Source: Veillonella sp. 3310 (lineage in GTDB: Bacteria > Bacillota > Negativicutes > Veillonellales > Veillonellaceae). From it: DNA of 64,000 nt. The notes under the pieces are model-generated. The model did no database searches, was not told the origin of the DNA, and saw nothing but the letters and a program-made list of their open reading frames with translations. Location of the stretch: contig NZ_RQVJ01000001.1 in NCBI RefSeq assembly GCF_003999875.1, positions 434,001-498,000 of the forward strand, written 5' to 3'. Every line of letters starts with the position of its first letter. Within the stretch, counting starts at the first letter, position 1. Below, in pieces: positions 28,390-37,417 of the stretch. Position numbers and translations under genes: made by a program.

Positions 28390-28944
28390 TTAATCTTTTA
28401 CGATCTTATCTTTCATTTGTTTTAATGGATGCGTTAAATCAATGTTGCCATAGGTAGGTAAGGTCACTCCTTTTACCTTAACATACACTTTATGTACACC
28501 ATCAAATTCTACAGCCGTATTCACAATAGCTGCGATACGAAGAGTAGCTGTTAAACCTGTTGCATCCTGCAAAAAGTCATCATTTAATACCACGGTAACT
28601 GTATCATCATGTTTCGCCGTTTCTACTACTTTTGTGCCTTTTGCAAAGACTGGATAGTCAGCACGACCATCTTGCTCAATCATCAAATTTATGGCATCTT
28701 TTACCGTTTTACGCTCTTTATCTATCGTAAGCGGTTGTGGCATTACGCCCTTCCCATCTTGTCGCGGTACATAGACCACAATTTTTGTCATTTTATCCAT
28801 CGACTTCTTATCTTGCGACGCAGAAGATTGTGCTGTTGTTTGTTTCCCTAAATCTACTTTCAAATCTTGAGAATTACAACCTGCCAATGCGATGACACAT
28901 ACGCTCATCATAGCCACTAAGCCATAGCGTAATGATTGTTTCAT
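28390..28944 (-). CDS. GerMN-domain lipoprotein
   Basis: A 184-residue exported lipoprotein. The signal peptide ends in the lipobox IALAGC with the acylated cysteine near residue 23. After a polar Ser/Gln-rich linker, residues 60-180 form one GerMN domain (IVVYVPRQDGKGVMPQPLTI; LRIAAIVNTAVEFDGV). GerMN domains occur in sporulation proteins but also in non-sporulating bacteria with cell-wall functions. It sits 3 bp after an AMIN-amidase gene, a pairing also seen elsewhere in Firmicutes, which suggests a role in envelope remodelling rather than germination. Confidence 0.88.
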   Translation of the reverse strand: MKQSLRYGLVAMMSVCVIALAGCNSQDLKVDLGKQTTAQSSASQDKKSMDKMTKIVVYVPRQDGKGVMPQPLTIDKERKTVKDAINLMIEQDGRADYPVFAKGTKVVETAKHDDTVTVVLNDDFLQDATGLTATLRIAAIVNTAVEFDGVHKVYVKVKGVTLPTYGNIDLTHPLKQMKDKIVKD

Positions 28945-28947
28945 GAA

Positions 28948-30210
28948 TTAACCTCCAAAATATAGTTCCAAACCTTTCGCTAATTCATTAGCAAATGCTT
29001 GTCGTGTAGATGATTCTTTTAAATGACCTTCCTCCTTAGGATTTGAAATAAACCCTAACTCTACCAATATAGATGGCATAAAAGAGTGTCGTAATACATA
29101 AAGATTGCCTGGTTGAATACCACGATCACCATTAAATCCACTATGATCAGCAATCTGACCTTGTACAGAAGAAGCTAATTTTTTCGACTGCTCAGATCCA
29201 TCAAAATAATAAGTAGCGATACCACCTACATTGGGATTTGAAAAAGAATTAATATGGATACTAATAAATGCATCAGCTTGATTACCATTCGCCACATTGA
29301 CACGGGCTTGTAATTCATCCACACCACTCGCATGTGGACCATACACATCCACATCTGTAGTACGAGTCAAGATGACCTTAGCGCCCTTTGCTTCTAAGAT
29401 AGATTTTAAATACTCAGCGATAGGCAAAGTCACTTGTTTTTCTTGTAATCCCGTTGGCCCAATGGCACCTGGATCACTTCCACCGTGGCCTGGGTCTAAT
29501 ACGATAGTTTTACCACTAATACCACCTGTGGCTCGATAATTGACCACTTGTGGAATTGGTTTTTCAGGCACTGTGGGCAATGTAATCTGTTGCTTCGGTG
29601 CTGGTTTAGACTCCGTTTTAGCTGGTGGATTCGACTTCGGTGTAGCCGGTTTAGCCGTTGGTTTTTCCGCTGCTTTTGCAGTAGGTTTTACCTCTGCTTT
29701 TGGTGGTTCCTTAGCTGGTGCTTTATCAGCCACTGGAGCTACTGGCTTTTTACCGTAATAATTCTCCCGTGGAGCTACTCCTTTTTTCTGAATATCCACC
29801 ACCATGCGATATGGTTTATTATTAACTGTATCTTTTTTTAGGGTAAATACTTTCAAATCTTCTACATCGATGGCCTTCGGTGTTTCAATTTTCACTACCG
29901 TATCTGATCCTGACTGTGAAAGTGTGGCACTCTTTGCAATTCCATCGTCCATCACAATCGATGTAGGTATCCCTGTAAGCGTAGCATTTTTCAAAACCAA
30001 TGTGGTAGATGTACCACTGGCACTAATAGATGCCGTCGCATGAACGGGGCTAGACAAGCTAAAGACCATTCTCACAAAAGGGATGGGCGCATCATTTCTC
30101 GTCACCCAATGAAGATCTGTCACATTTGCAGCCTTTGTGGCTCCAAATAGGACTGGTAACACCAATACTAACATACCCAAAAGGGCAAATAACTTACGCA
30201 AATATCTCAC
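28948..30210 (-). CDS. N-acetylmuramoyl-L-alanine amidase with AMIN domain
   Basis: A 420-residue exported amidase. A signal peptide (about residues 1-27) leads into an AMIN domain (about 30-145) for septal or wall targeting, then a Pro/Ala/Lys-rich linker (about 150-225), then an Amidase_3 catalytic domain from IVLDPGHGGSDPGAIG. The zinc ligands are the His in DPGHGG, the Glu in QEKQVTLP and the His in ISIHINSF, with the late catalytic Glu in LVELGFISN. It cleaves the amide bond between MurNAc and stem peptide, as in AmiC. The layout is that of a cell-separation amidase. Confidence 0.95.
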   Translation of the reverse strand: MRYLRKLFALLGMLVLVLPVLFGATKAANVTDLHWVTRNDAPIPFVRMVFSLSSPVHATASISASGTSTTLVLKNATLTGIPTSIVMDDGIAKSATLSQSGSDTVVKIETPKAIDVEDLKVFTLKKDTVNNKPYRMVVDIQKKGVAPRENYYGKKPVAPVADKAPAKEPPKAEVKPTAKAAEKPTAKPATPKSNPPAKTESKPAPKQQITLPTVPEKPIPQVVNYRATGGISGKTIVLDPGHGGSDPGAIGPTGLQEKQVTLPIAEYLKSILEAKGAKVILTRTTDVDVYGPHASGVDELQARVNVANGNQADAFISIHINSFSNPNVGGIATYYFDGSEQSKKLASSVQGQIADHSGFNGDRGIQPGNLYVLRHSFMPSILVELGFISNPKEEGHLKESSTRQAFANELAKGLELYFGG

Positions 30211-30256
30211 TCCAATCTATGTTGCACTGGATAGTTTTCCTTTAGACAGTATCTTA

Positions 30257-30262
30257 ATTATA
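30257..30262 (-). promoter_or_regulatory. Extended -10 promoter of the amidase-GerMN operon
   Basis: On the minus strand TGTGGTATAAT carries an extended -10 (TGN before TATAAT); no good -35 is present. Confidence 0.5.
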
Positions 30263-30410
30263 CCACACTTACCAAGTCCATACATGAAAAATTAGTGAAA
30301 ATTATTCTTTTTTCTAATTTCATCCAAATCACAGCTGTTTCCTATCCTTTTGATTTGAAAGTATCCTCTCTCATCGTCAACCTATGGCTAACATTCACTC
30401 CTATACAAAA

Positions 30411-30465
30411 GAAACATAAGCAGGCTTTTTTCATCACCATTGACTACATTACCTACTTATGTTTC
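30411..30465 (-). terminator. Long-stem terminator after the APC permease
   Basis: GAAACATAAGCAGG pairs with CCTACTTATGTTTC (one mismatch) around a 27-nt loop; TTTTGTAT follows on the minus strand. The remainder of 30211-30580 shows no convincing gene. Confidence 0.6.
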
Positions 30466-30580
30466 CTACTTTTTATATGTATTTATTACTTAGAACGTAC
30501 CACTCGAGCATTCATAATCTACTTGTAAACCTCTAATATTAGTAATCTACAAATAAGTTATAAATTTATTATTTTAGCGG

Positions 30581-31864
30581 CTACGCTGTTTGTTTTCCGT
30601 TACGGTTCATAATGTAGTACAATACAGCACCTACTACTAAACCGCCAAGTCCCCAGAATACTTTTTCCAAGGAAGATTGAGTGATTAACCAAATACTAAC
30701 TACAACTGCTAATACTGGAATCACTGGTCCCAATGGAACACGGAATGTTCTAGCCATATCTGGGCGTTTGCTTCTGAATACAAGTACTGCTAAGCAAGTA
30801 GGCAAGTATTGCGCAAAACGAGATACTACGGAGATAGCTGCCAATTTTTCAAAGCTACCAGTCCAAGATAATACAACAGCAAATACGACAGTGACGATAA
30901 TCGCTACATAAGGAGCATCTTTTTTATTACGTTTAGACACTACTTTAGGAATCAATCCATCATCCGACATAGCTACCCCAGAACGTGGCGCCAAGAAAGA
31001 AGATGCTACATTGATACCGCCGATAGAAATCAGTGTACCCGCTGTAACAATAGCTTTCGCTAAAGGTCCCATAAATACGAACGCCGCATCTGCCACTGGA
31101 GTTTTAGAAGTTACAAGAGCATCCCCCATAATACCAATGCAAATTGCTTGGATTAAGATATACACAATAGATACTAGTGTTAACACAAGAATAATCGCTT
31201 TCGGTACATTGCGTTCAGGCTTTTCCATATCTTCCGCCGCTACTGCAATGGATTCAAATCCTGTGAAAGCATAGAAAATAATCAATGCTGCCGCACCAAA
31301 GCTGGCTTGTGTCATGTCTGGTACAGATTCCATTGGCGCGAAGTTAACACCTTTCACATAGAAAATACCTACTAGGATAAAGAAAATCAACGGCAACAAT
31401 TTACCAATAGTTACGATATTGTTGATGATTTTAGAAATCTTAACCCCCATGATATTCATGATACCAAGTACCACAATTATCAATGTAGCGATGATATTTT
31501 TCCCCATTTCTGTACTTGCTGGTTCCCATACTGCCCCCAGAGCGGTAGCAAATCCAACAGCCATAGCAGACCAAGCAATTGTAGCGATGGCCCATTTCAT
31601 AAAACCTACTTCAAAGCCTACGAAGTTACCAAAAGCTTCTTTCGCATACACATACGGACCACCGTTCTTATTGAACATACCGCCCATTTCAGCAAAGCAT
31701 AAGGCAATAGACATAACCAATAGCGCATCGAATACGATAACCCATAAACTATTTACGCCTACTAATGCAGCCGCTTTACCTGGAAGCAGGAAGATTCCTG
31801 TACCGATAATTGCATTTACCCCTAAGAGTATGATACTCATAAGGCCTAGCTTGTTATTTAACAT
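30581..31864 (-). CDS. APC-family amino acid permease
   Basis: A 427-residue inner-membrane transporter with about twelve membrane segments. It shows the APC amino-terminal signature GVNAIIGTGIFLLPG, where substrate is bound near the broken first helix, and FYAFTGFESIAVAAEDMEKPERNVPKA in helix 6 to loop 7 (a shortened view is FTGFESIAVAAEDM). It starts at 31864 with AGGAG upstream. Substrate class is amino acids or polyamines; the specific one is unknown. It follows the dicarboxylate carrier gene by 91 bp on the same strand; aspartate/malate/fumarate exchange would fit an anaerobe. Confidence 0.92.
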   Translation of the reverse strand: MLNNKLGLMSIILLGVNAIIGTGIFLLPGKAAALVGVNSLWVIVFDALLVMSIALCFAEMGGMFNKNGGPYVYAKEAFGNFVGFEVGFMKWAIATIAWSAMAVGFATALGAVWEPASTEMGKNIIATLIIVVLGIMNIMGVKISKIINNIVTIGKLLPLIFFILVGIFYVKGVNFAPMESVPDMTQASFGAAALIIFYAFTGFESIAVAAEDMEKPERNVPKAIILVLTLVSIVYILIQAICIGIMGDALVTSKTPVADAAFVFMGPLAKAIVTAGTLISIGGINVASSFLAPRSGVAMSDDGLIPKVVSKRNKKDAPYVAIIVTVVFAVVLSWTGSFEKLAAISVVSRFAQYLPTCLAVLVFRSKRPDMARTFRVPLGPVIPVLAVVVSIWLITQSSLEKVFWGLGGLVVGAVLYYIMNRNGKQTA

Positions 31865-31955
31865 ACTACTTTCTCCTAAACTGTCGCCTTTCAATGCTTA
31901 CAATTGTACTACTAGAATGTATATCCATAAGATATACACATACTTTCACGTCATA

Positions 31956-33302
31956 TTAAAACAATGCGTGAGCAATAAAATAACCTACAACACAGCTTGT
32001 GAATACTCCGATTAGACCTGGTAAAATAAAGCTATGATTAATAACAAATTTACCAATGCGCGTTGTACCAGAACGGTCAAATCCAATACATGCTAAGTCA
32101 GACGGATATGTTGGCAATACAAAGTACGCATAACATGCAGGAATGAAAGAAAGTATAATCAATGGTTCTACACCAACACTTAAACCCATAGGCACTACGA
32201 TAGCAAGTGCTGCTGCTTGAGAATTTACTAGCTTAGAAATAATAAACAATACAATAGCATAGGTCCACGGATGCTCTACTACAATAGTAGATAGAGTCGT
32301 TTTAAATTGTGGAATATATGCACCAAAGTAGGTTTCTGCCATCCAAGCTACACCGTATACAGATACAACGGCAATCATACCAGATTTAAAGACAGATCCA
32401 CTAGTTACATCGCTTACTTTTACTTTACATACAAGAAGAATTAATGCTGCCATTACAAGCATTGCAATTTGAATAGTAGGAGTCATAGACAATGGTTTCC
32501 ATAAACCTTTTGCATTAGGAACTAATGGCAATAATTGGTTAGGGAAACTACCGAATAGAGCGATGACTAAAATACCAAGTAAGAAAATGATAGTTGCCCA
32601 ATATGCTGTGCGAGGAAGTTCTTTCACAACACTAGCTTCTTTATTTTCTTCATAGATATAGGCACGTTGCTCAGGATCTTGAATGCGAGCTTGGAACTCA
32701 GGGTCATTAGCCAACTCTTTACCACGGCGCATACTCCAGATACCGGCTATAATAACGCCAGCAAATGTAGCTGGAATCGTGATAGATAAGATTGTCACTA
32801 CACTAGCGTGGAAATTGACAGCTCCCAACATAGCCACCATGGACACTACAGCTACTGAAGCTGGTGACGCACAAATCCCCATTTGGGATGCCACTGATGC
32901 CACCGCCATTGGTCGTTCTGGACGAATTCCTTCTTTGATAGAAATATCATAGATAATTGGGAACATCGTATATACTACGTGACCTGTTCCGCATAACACA
33001 GTTAAGAACCATGTTGTGATAGGCGCTAAAATAGTAATTTGTTTTGGATTACTACGAAGAAATTTTTCTGCGTATACAAGCATAACATCCAACCCTTTGG
33101 AGGCTTGTAAAAATCCAGAACATGTTACCACTGCCATGATAGTTAGCATTACATCAATTGGTGGTTTACCCGGCACAAGACCAATTACGAATACGTAAAT
33201 AGCAAGACCGATACCAGATACAGCAGCTAATCCTAAGCCACCGTGTCTTACACCAACAATTAAGCAAGCTAACAATAGAATAAATCCGAATAAAATAATC
33301 AT
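31956..33302 (-). CDS. dcuB: Anaerobic C4-dicarboxylate transporter, DcuA/DcuB family
   Basis: A 448-residue protein with ten or more membrane segments, closely patterned on DcuA/B: PGKPPIDVMLTIMAVV, ASKGLDVMLVYAEKFLR, LCGTGHVVYTMFPIIYD and SVASQMGICASPASVAVVS. These carriers exchange fumarate, malate or aspartate for succinate in fumarate respiration. The A versus B subtype is a guess. I used the ATG at 33302; a TTG four codons earlier overlaps the AAAGG site. A terminator-shaped hairpin ends only about five bases before the ribosome binding site. Confidence 0.93.
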   Translation of the reverse strand: MIILFGFILLLACLIVGVRHGGLGLAAVSGIGLAIYVFVIGLVPGKPPIDVMLTIMAVVTCSGFLQASKGLDVMLVYAEKFLRSNPKQITILAPITTWFLTVLCGTGHVVYTMFPIIYDISIKEGIRPERPMAVASVASQMGICASPASVAVVSMVAMLGAVNFHASVVTILSITIPATFAGVIIAGIWSMRRGKELANDPEFQARIQDPEQRAYIYEENKEASVVKELPRTAYWATIIFLLGILVIALFGSFPNQLLPLVPNAKGLWKPLSMTPTIQIAMLVMAALILLVCKVKVSDVTSGSVFKSGMIAVVSVYGVAWMAETYFGAYIPQFKTTLSTIVVEHPWTYAIVLFIISKLVNSQAAALAIVVPMGLSVGVEPLIILSFIPACYAYFVLPTYPSDLACIGFDRSGTTRIGKFVINHSFILPGLIGVFTSCVVGYFIAHALF

Positions 33303-33325
33303 GAAATTACTCAATCCTTTCTAAT

Positions 33326-33360
33326 AAAAAACACTTGCCGTAATCATTATACGGCAAGTG
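33326..33360 (-). terminator. Perfect terminator hairpin immediately before dcuB (terminator or attenuator)
   Basis: CACTTGCCGTA and its exact complement around a 7-nt loop, then six T residues on the minus strand, ending about five bases before the dcuB ribosome binding site. It may end the upstream gene's transcript or attenuate dcuB. The minus-strand loop also spells TATAAT, so a dcuB promoter could overlap the palindrome. Confidence 0.75.
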
Positions 33361-33488
33361 ACTCAATAAAAACAGTGATAAACCTCTTCTATAGGATATA
33401 TTTTACATGAAAGTTGGTTATGGTTTACAGAGATAAAAAGCTTAATACACTTTTCTACATTATCTAAATCATCAGCAATTCGGAATTT

Positions 33489-33728
33489 TTACTTTTTCTT
33501 TCCAAAGAAAAAGGATACCACAGCAATAACAATCACTGCGCCGATGACTGAAGGAATTAAGGCCATTCCAGCTAAACTTGGTCCCCAAGTGCCAAAAATT
33601 GCCTGCCCTACTGAGGATCCTAATAAACCTGCTACAACCTTAGCAATAATGCCCATAGAGCCTCTTTTTTTAGTGATGATTCCTGCTAAAAATCCTATAA
33701 ATCCACCAATAATACATGACCAAATCAT
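33489..33728 (-). CDS. GlsB/YeaQ/YmgE-family small membrane protein
   Basis: A 79-residue, very hydrophobic protein with three membrane segments and a Lys-rich tail (FFFGKKK). The starting WSCIIGGFIGFLAGIITKKRG and the central KVVAGLLGSSVGQ match the transglycosylase-associated/GlsB family. GlsB-type proteins anchor Asp23-like stress proteins to the membrane in Gram-positives; the role here is unknown. An AGGAGGGG ribosome binding site precedes the ATG. Confidence 0.88.
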   Translation of the reverse strand: MIWSCIIGGFIGFLAGIITKKRGSMGIIAKVVAGLLGSSVGQAIFGTWGPSLAGMALIPSVIGAVIVIAVVSFFFGKKK

Positions 33729-33850
33729 ACTACCCCTCCTTTATAAATTGTATATATTTATATAGAAGCACTATATTTAGTAGCTTCTATAACGAAAAAC
33801 TTAATTGTATTCTACATCAACTGTTGTGATTAATCAAATTTCCTTCTCAT

Positions 33851-33993
33851 CTAGTAAGCAAAGATACGGCCTCAGTCGTAGGCTGTTTCCATTCCTTCTT
33901 CGCTTCGCTCGAATTCTTGGACATCCCTGACATGGGCCGCTCTAATGCTTACTGCGTCGCTTCGCTCCTAGTAAGCAAAGATACGGCCTCAGT
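33851..33993. repeat. Duplicated 3' end of rlmD (26-bp direct repeats)
   Basis: An identical 26-bp block occurs at 33851-33876 and, inside the rlmD 3' end, at 33968-33993. In the outer copy the reading frame would end TEAVSLLTR-stop, which looks like the ancestral rlmD end. The spacer carries two GAGCGAAGCGA strings. Either a local duplication or an insertion with target duplication could explain this. Confidence 0.75.
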
Positions 33994-35340
33994 ATGATAT
34001 GTCTGCGGGAACATATCTACTGGTTGGACTTTCACTAATTTGTAGCCATACTTCGTAAGGATTTCTATATCTCGTGCCATAGAGGATGGGTTGCACGACA
34101 CGTAGACGATACGCTGTGGTGCCATACCGATAGCTGCATGCAGCACGTCTTCTTTACAACCTGCACGGATAGGGTCGAATACGATGACGTCAGGTTCGAT
34201 ACCTTGTTTATACAAGCGAGGCATTTCAACGGCTGCATCGCCTACGATAAATTCTGTATTAGTGTATCCATTTCGTTCTGCATTCTTTTTCGCATCTACA
34301 ATAGCAGGCTCAACGATTTCAATACCGATGACGTGCTTTGCTTTGTGCGCCAAGAACAAAGAAATAGTTCCTGTTCCACAATAAGCGTCAATCACTGTTT
34401 CATGGCCTTTCAAGTCTGCAAATTCTAAGGCTGTGTCGTACAACACAGTGGTTTGTTCTGGGTTGACTTGAAAGAAAGAATGCGGTGATAACTGAAAGGA
34501 CAAATCTTTAATATAATCTGTAATTTGATCTTTCCCATAGATGGTACGATTCGTAGGGCCTAAAATCACATTCGTTTGTTTTGGATTGTGATTCACTACG
34601 ATAGATGTCACCTGTGGCAACACAGTTACGATGCGCTCCACCAATTCCGTTTCACGAGGAATACTAGCGGTGCGACTCACAAGGATAACCATCCATTCGT
34701 CTTTCCCAATACGTCCAACGATATGGCGTATGATGCCTCTTTCAGAGTGCTCATCATAGGGCTCGATACCTAATTCGTTCATGGCTTCATAGCAAACTTT
34801 TCGAATCTCATCATTGCCCGCATCTTGGATAGGACAATGCTCGTGATTGATAATGCTATGGGAACCTTTTTGATAAAAGCCCATGCGGATGTTGCCGATG
34901 GTGCCACTTACAGGCATTTGCATTTTATTACGATATCGCCAAGGAGCCTTGGGGCCTATGCAAGGTAATACTAACTCTGGATCACATTTAGCAATACGTT
35001 CAATGACAGCTTTTACAGATTCTGTTTTTAGTCGCAATTGTTCTGTATAGGATGCATGTTGTAATTGGCAGCCTCCACAATTGCCATATACTTCACATTG
35101 CGGATATACTCGCTCTGCAGACGGTGTCATAACCGATACGATGTCACCTACGGCATAATTTTTCTTAACTACATTAATTTTTACTTGTACCGTTTCATTG
35201 GGCAATGCATAGGGCACAAATACGGTAAATCCTTCGTATCTGCCTACTCCTTCGCCACTACTACCCGTGCCGTGAATAGTAATGGTATATGTATTTCCAA
35301 CGCACACTGGTGCCTTCTGTTGTTTCTTCTTCTCGCTCAT
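33949..35340 (-). CDS. rlmD: 23S rRNA (uracil-5-)-methyltransferase, RlmD/RumA type
   Basis: A 463-residue SAM-dependent RNA m5U methyltransferase. An N-terminal TRAM domain (about 13-70) precedes a possible Fe-S cysteine set (CEVYGNCGGCQLQ). The SAM-binding motif is DAYCGTGTISLFLA, with FDPIRAGC and the nucleophile cysteine in YVSCNPSSMARD. The family methylates U1939 or U747 of 23S rRNA, or U54 of tRNA; Firmicute members vary. The C-terminus reads TEAVSLLTRSEATQ; the last five residues come from a short duplication, since most relatives end near the TR. Confidence 0.9.
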   Translation of the reverse strand: MSEKKKQQKAPVCVGNTYTITIHGTGSSGEGVGRYEGFTVFVPYALPNETVQVKINVVKKNYAVGDIVSVMTPSAERVYPQCEVYGNCGGCQLQHASYTEQLRLKTESVKAVIERIAKCDPELVLPCIGPKAPWRYRNKMQMPVSGTIGNIRMGFYQKGSHSIINHEHCPIQDAGNDEIRKVCYEAMNELGIEPYDEHSERGIIRHIVGRIGKDEWMVILVSRTASIPRETELVERIVTVLPQVTSIVVNHNPKQTNVILGPTNRTIYGKDQITDYIKDLSFQLSPHSFFQVNPEQTTVLYDTALEFADLKGHETVIDAYCGTGTISLFLAHKAKHVIGIEIVEPAIVDAKKNAERNGYTNTEFIVGDAAVEMPRLYKQGIEPDVIVFDPIRAGCKEDVLHAAIGMAPQRIVYVSCNPSSMARDIEILTKYGYKLVKVQPVDMFPQTYHTEAVSLLTRSEATQ

Positions 35341-35396
35341 CTATATATCCTTATACACAATGTAATCGTTTTATCAATGTATTTCCTTTTATTATA

Positions 35397-35516
35397 TCAT
35401 TTTTTAGGTGTTCTTAATACGGATTCCAACATCATCGTTAGTAAAAGCAACTCATTTTGTTCTACCTCAAAGTCTTTTAAAACAATTTTAACATTCAATG
35501 AGCCTACTATTGAACA
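35397..35516 (-). other. Short open frame with internally repeated motif, doubtful
   Basis: On the minus strand a roughly 40-codon frame ends at 35397 (pieces: VKIVLKDFEVEQNELLLLT, MMLESVLRTPKK). A second NELVLLTMSLV reading in a shifted frame lies 90 bp upstream, because the DNA itself is repeated (35433-35466 and 35522-35557). It has no ATG, only a TTG with a weak site. It may be a gene remnant. Confidence 0.25.
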
Positions 35517-35567
35517 AGGCTCATCGTTAGTAAAACCAGTTCATTTCGTCCTATAACCTGCTCTTCT

Positions 35568-35611
35568 CAAAAAAGAAAAAGCATACAGCCTCCATCATGG
35601 ATGCTATATGC
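35568..35611 (-). terminator. Terminator after the TerC-family gene
   Basis: GCATA-AGC-TCCA arms pair across a 3-nt loop with two mismatches; a T-rich run follows on the minus strand. Confidence 0.85.
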
Positions 35612-35690
35612 CTATGTATTACACTTCTTTTTCTAAACTAGTCCGTCTTATGTTCTAGTGCATTGAGCTGTTACTTTCACTAATATCAGT

Positions 35691-36353
35691 TTATTTTACC
35701 AAACGATTGCGGATGATTGCTGCGCCTAATACCAATACAACACAGCCGATATGGAATGGCAAGCTATATGGTTCAATGTATGGTGTTGCCATCGGATCAT
35801 GCTGAATCATGCTAGCAGATACCCAGCCTAAGATACCGCCACCTACATATAAGATCACAGGGAATTTATCGATTAGTTTGACAAAGATTGTACTGCCCCA
35901 AACAATAATTGGTACTGTCACGAGCATACCTGCCACAACAAGACCAAAATGACCTTCCGCTGCAGCCACAACACCTAGTACATTATCGATGCCCATTACA
36001 CCATCGGCAATGATGATAGTGGCAATAGCACCCCAGATATTGTCTTTTGCTTCAATGTTATGCTCATTATCTCCATCTTTCAATAAGGAGTAACCAATCC
36101 AAAGCAACATAATACCGCCAACGATGCGTAATGCTGGAATATTATCTAAGGCTTCAATGAATAAAATCGCCATCACAAGACGCAAAACAATCGCACCGGC
36201 AGTGCCCCAGAAAATAGCACGTTTACGTAATGCTTCTGGTAAATTTTTCGCCGCCATGCCAATCACTATAGCATTGTCTCCAGCCAATAATATATCAATA
36301 ATAATAATTTGTAGAATTGCTAATAACCCTTGTGTTGATGTAATATCCACCAT
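35691..36353 (-). CDS. TerC-family (YjbE-like) integral membrane protein
   Basis: A 220-residue protein with seven membrane segments. Conserved acidic residues in membrane segments appear in DILLAGDNAIVIGMAA and DGVMGIDNVLGVVAAAEG, the TerC/YjbE marks. Members include tellurite-resistance TerC and manganese exporters (MeeF/MeeY, YkoY, YceF) that help metalate exoproteins. Metal (Mn) export is a reasonable guess. It stands alone with a clear terminator. Confidence 0.88.
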   Translation of the reverse strand: MVDITSTQGLLAILQIIIIDILLAGDNAIVIGMAAKNLPEALRKRAIFWGTAGAIVLRLVMAILFIEALDNIPALRIVGGIMLLWIGYSLLKDGDNEHNIEAKDNIWGAIATIIIADGVMGIDNVLGVVAAAEGHFGLVVAGMLVTVPIIVWGSTIFVKLIDKFPVILYVGGGILGWVSASMIQHDPMATPYIEPYSLPFHIGCVVLVLGAAIIRNRLVK

Positions 36354-36413
36354 TTCCTCCTATATATACTACTTAGAATACATTTTATTATATCATAGAG
36401 AACCTGTAAAACA

Positions 36414-36447
36414 AAGGATAGCCGATTCCAATGAACCGACTATCCTT
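36414..36447 (-). terminator. Hairpin after the 3D-domain protein gene
   Basis: AAGGATAG/CTATCCTT with inner pairing around a 4-nt loop; TGTTTT follows on the minus strand. Confidence 0.7.
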
Positions 36448-36554
36448 CTAGTATGTTAGGATCTACATCACAGTAGTTTCCTATCTTTTATTTTGTGTAA
36501 CTACACATTTGCAATTAGATGTTCTTTCTGTTTTACAACAAATCAATGACTTCT

Positions 36555-37358
36555 CTAATTCAGAATATATACTTTCACCGTTCGACGACCAAATTGTATG
36601 GCCTCATTATAGCTATCCATAGCCAAATCAATACGATGCCCTATAATAGCACCACCTGTATCATCTGCTACAGCATAACCATATCCTTCCACATACACCT
36701 CGGTTCCTAATGGAATTACATTAGGATCCACCGAAACATATCCACGACGAAGCGCATTACCCCTAGCTGTATGTGTACCAGATTCATAACTGGAATAGGC
36801 ACTGGCCTCCATGTCTATCGTTTTCTTATAGCTTGTTGGTTTGCCTCGTTTTATAGATAATTTTGACCATGTAGCACTATCAATAGTCCCTGTCACTGGT
36901 AAACCATAATGACGTTGGAAACGAATTAATGCTTCTTTCGTACCATTCCCAAAAACTCCATCAACAGCTCCTGGAGAAAATCCACTATCTACTAATTTAA
37001 GTTGTACTTCTTCTATATTTCGACCACGGTCACCAAACCGTGATACCTCCACACTACGGGTATTTCGAGACGCTTGCTGCCCCTCAAATTGTTTTTGATT
37101 CTCTAGTAAAGCACGCATTGTTTCTGTACCTACTCTACCGTCTGGAGTTAACCCGTGTTCTTTCTGAAAGACGAGCACTGCGTATTCTGTATTATTCCCA
37201 AATACTCCATCTGCTGTATCAAGCAAATAGCCTTGGGCTACTAACAACGCTTGTAACTCCTCTACCTCTTTACCGCGATCACCACGTCCAGATGTTGCAA
37301 AAGCTGTAGCCATACAACAAACTAAGAGTAAAATCGCTATGAGAGTTATTTTTTTCAC
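36555..37358 (-). CDS. Exported peptidoglycan-binding protein with 3D (lytic-transglycosylase-like) domain
   Basis: A 267-residue secreted protein. A signal peptide ending CCMATAFA comes first, then two PG_binding_1 modules (GKEVEELQALLVAQGYL and RNIEEVQLKLVDSGF), then a C-terminal 3D domain with its three aspartates (SVDPNVIPLG; AVADDTGGAI; HRIDLAMDS). 3D domains share the MltA fold and are seen in YocH and resuscitation-like proteins, which cut or bind peptidoglycan. I placed the start at the GTG at 37358, because GAGGTG is correctly spaced before it. Confidence 0.92.
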   Translation of the reverse strand: MKKITLIAILLLVCCMATAFATSGRGDRGKEVEELQALLVAQGYLLDTADGVFGNNTEYAVLVFQKEHGLTPDGRVGTETMRALLENQKQFEGQQASRNTRSVEVSRFGDRGRNIEEVQLKLVDSGFSPGAVDGVFGNGTKEALIRFQRHYGLPVTGTIDSATWSKLSIKRGKPTSYKKTIDMEASAYSSYESGTHTARGNALRRGYVSVDPNVIPLGTEVYVEGYGYAVADDTGGAIIGHRIDLAMDSYNEAIQFGRRTVKVYILN

Positions 37359-37388
37359 GATGTTCACCTCATATCTAAATGCTTATAC

Positions 37389-37417
37389 ATTTTACCATTT
37401 TTTGGGAGATACGTCAA
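37389..37417 (-). promoter_or_regulatory. Promoter of the 3D-domain protein gene
   Basis: On the minus strand TTGACG, 17 bp, TAAAAT, 31 bp before the start codon. The rest of 37418-37720 is AT-rich and shows no gene. Confidence 0.75.

Noticed and set aside
30295-30528. A 77-codon plus-strand open frame in the gap before the APC permease
   Set aside because: No ribosome binding site, composition typical of AT-rich noncoding DNA, and it overlaps the terminator hairpin.
35065-35556. A 163-codon plus-strand open frame across the rlmD 5' end
   Set aside because: Most of it is the antisense of rlmD; Tyr/Phe/Leu-rich reading and no ribosome binding site.
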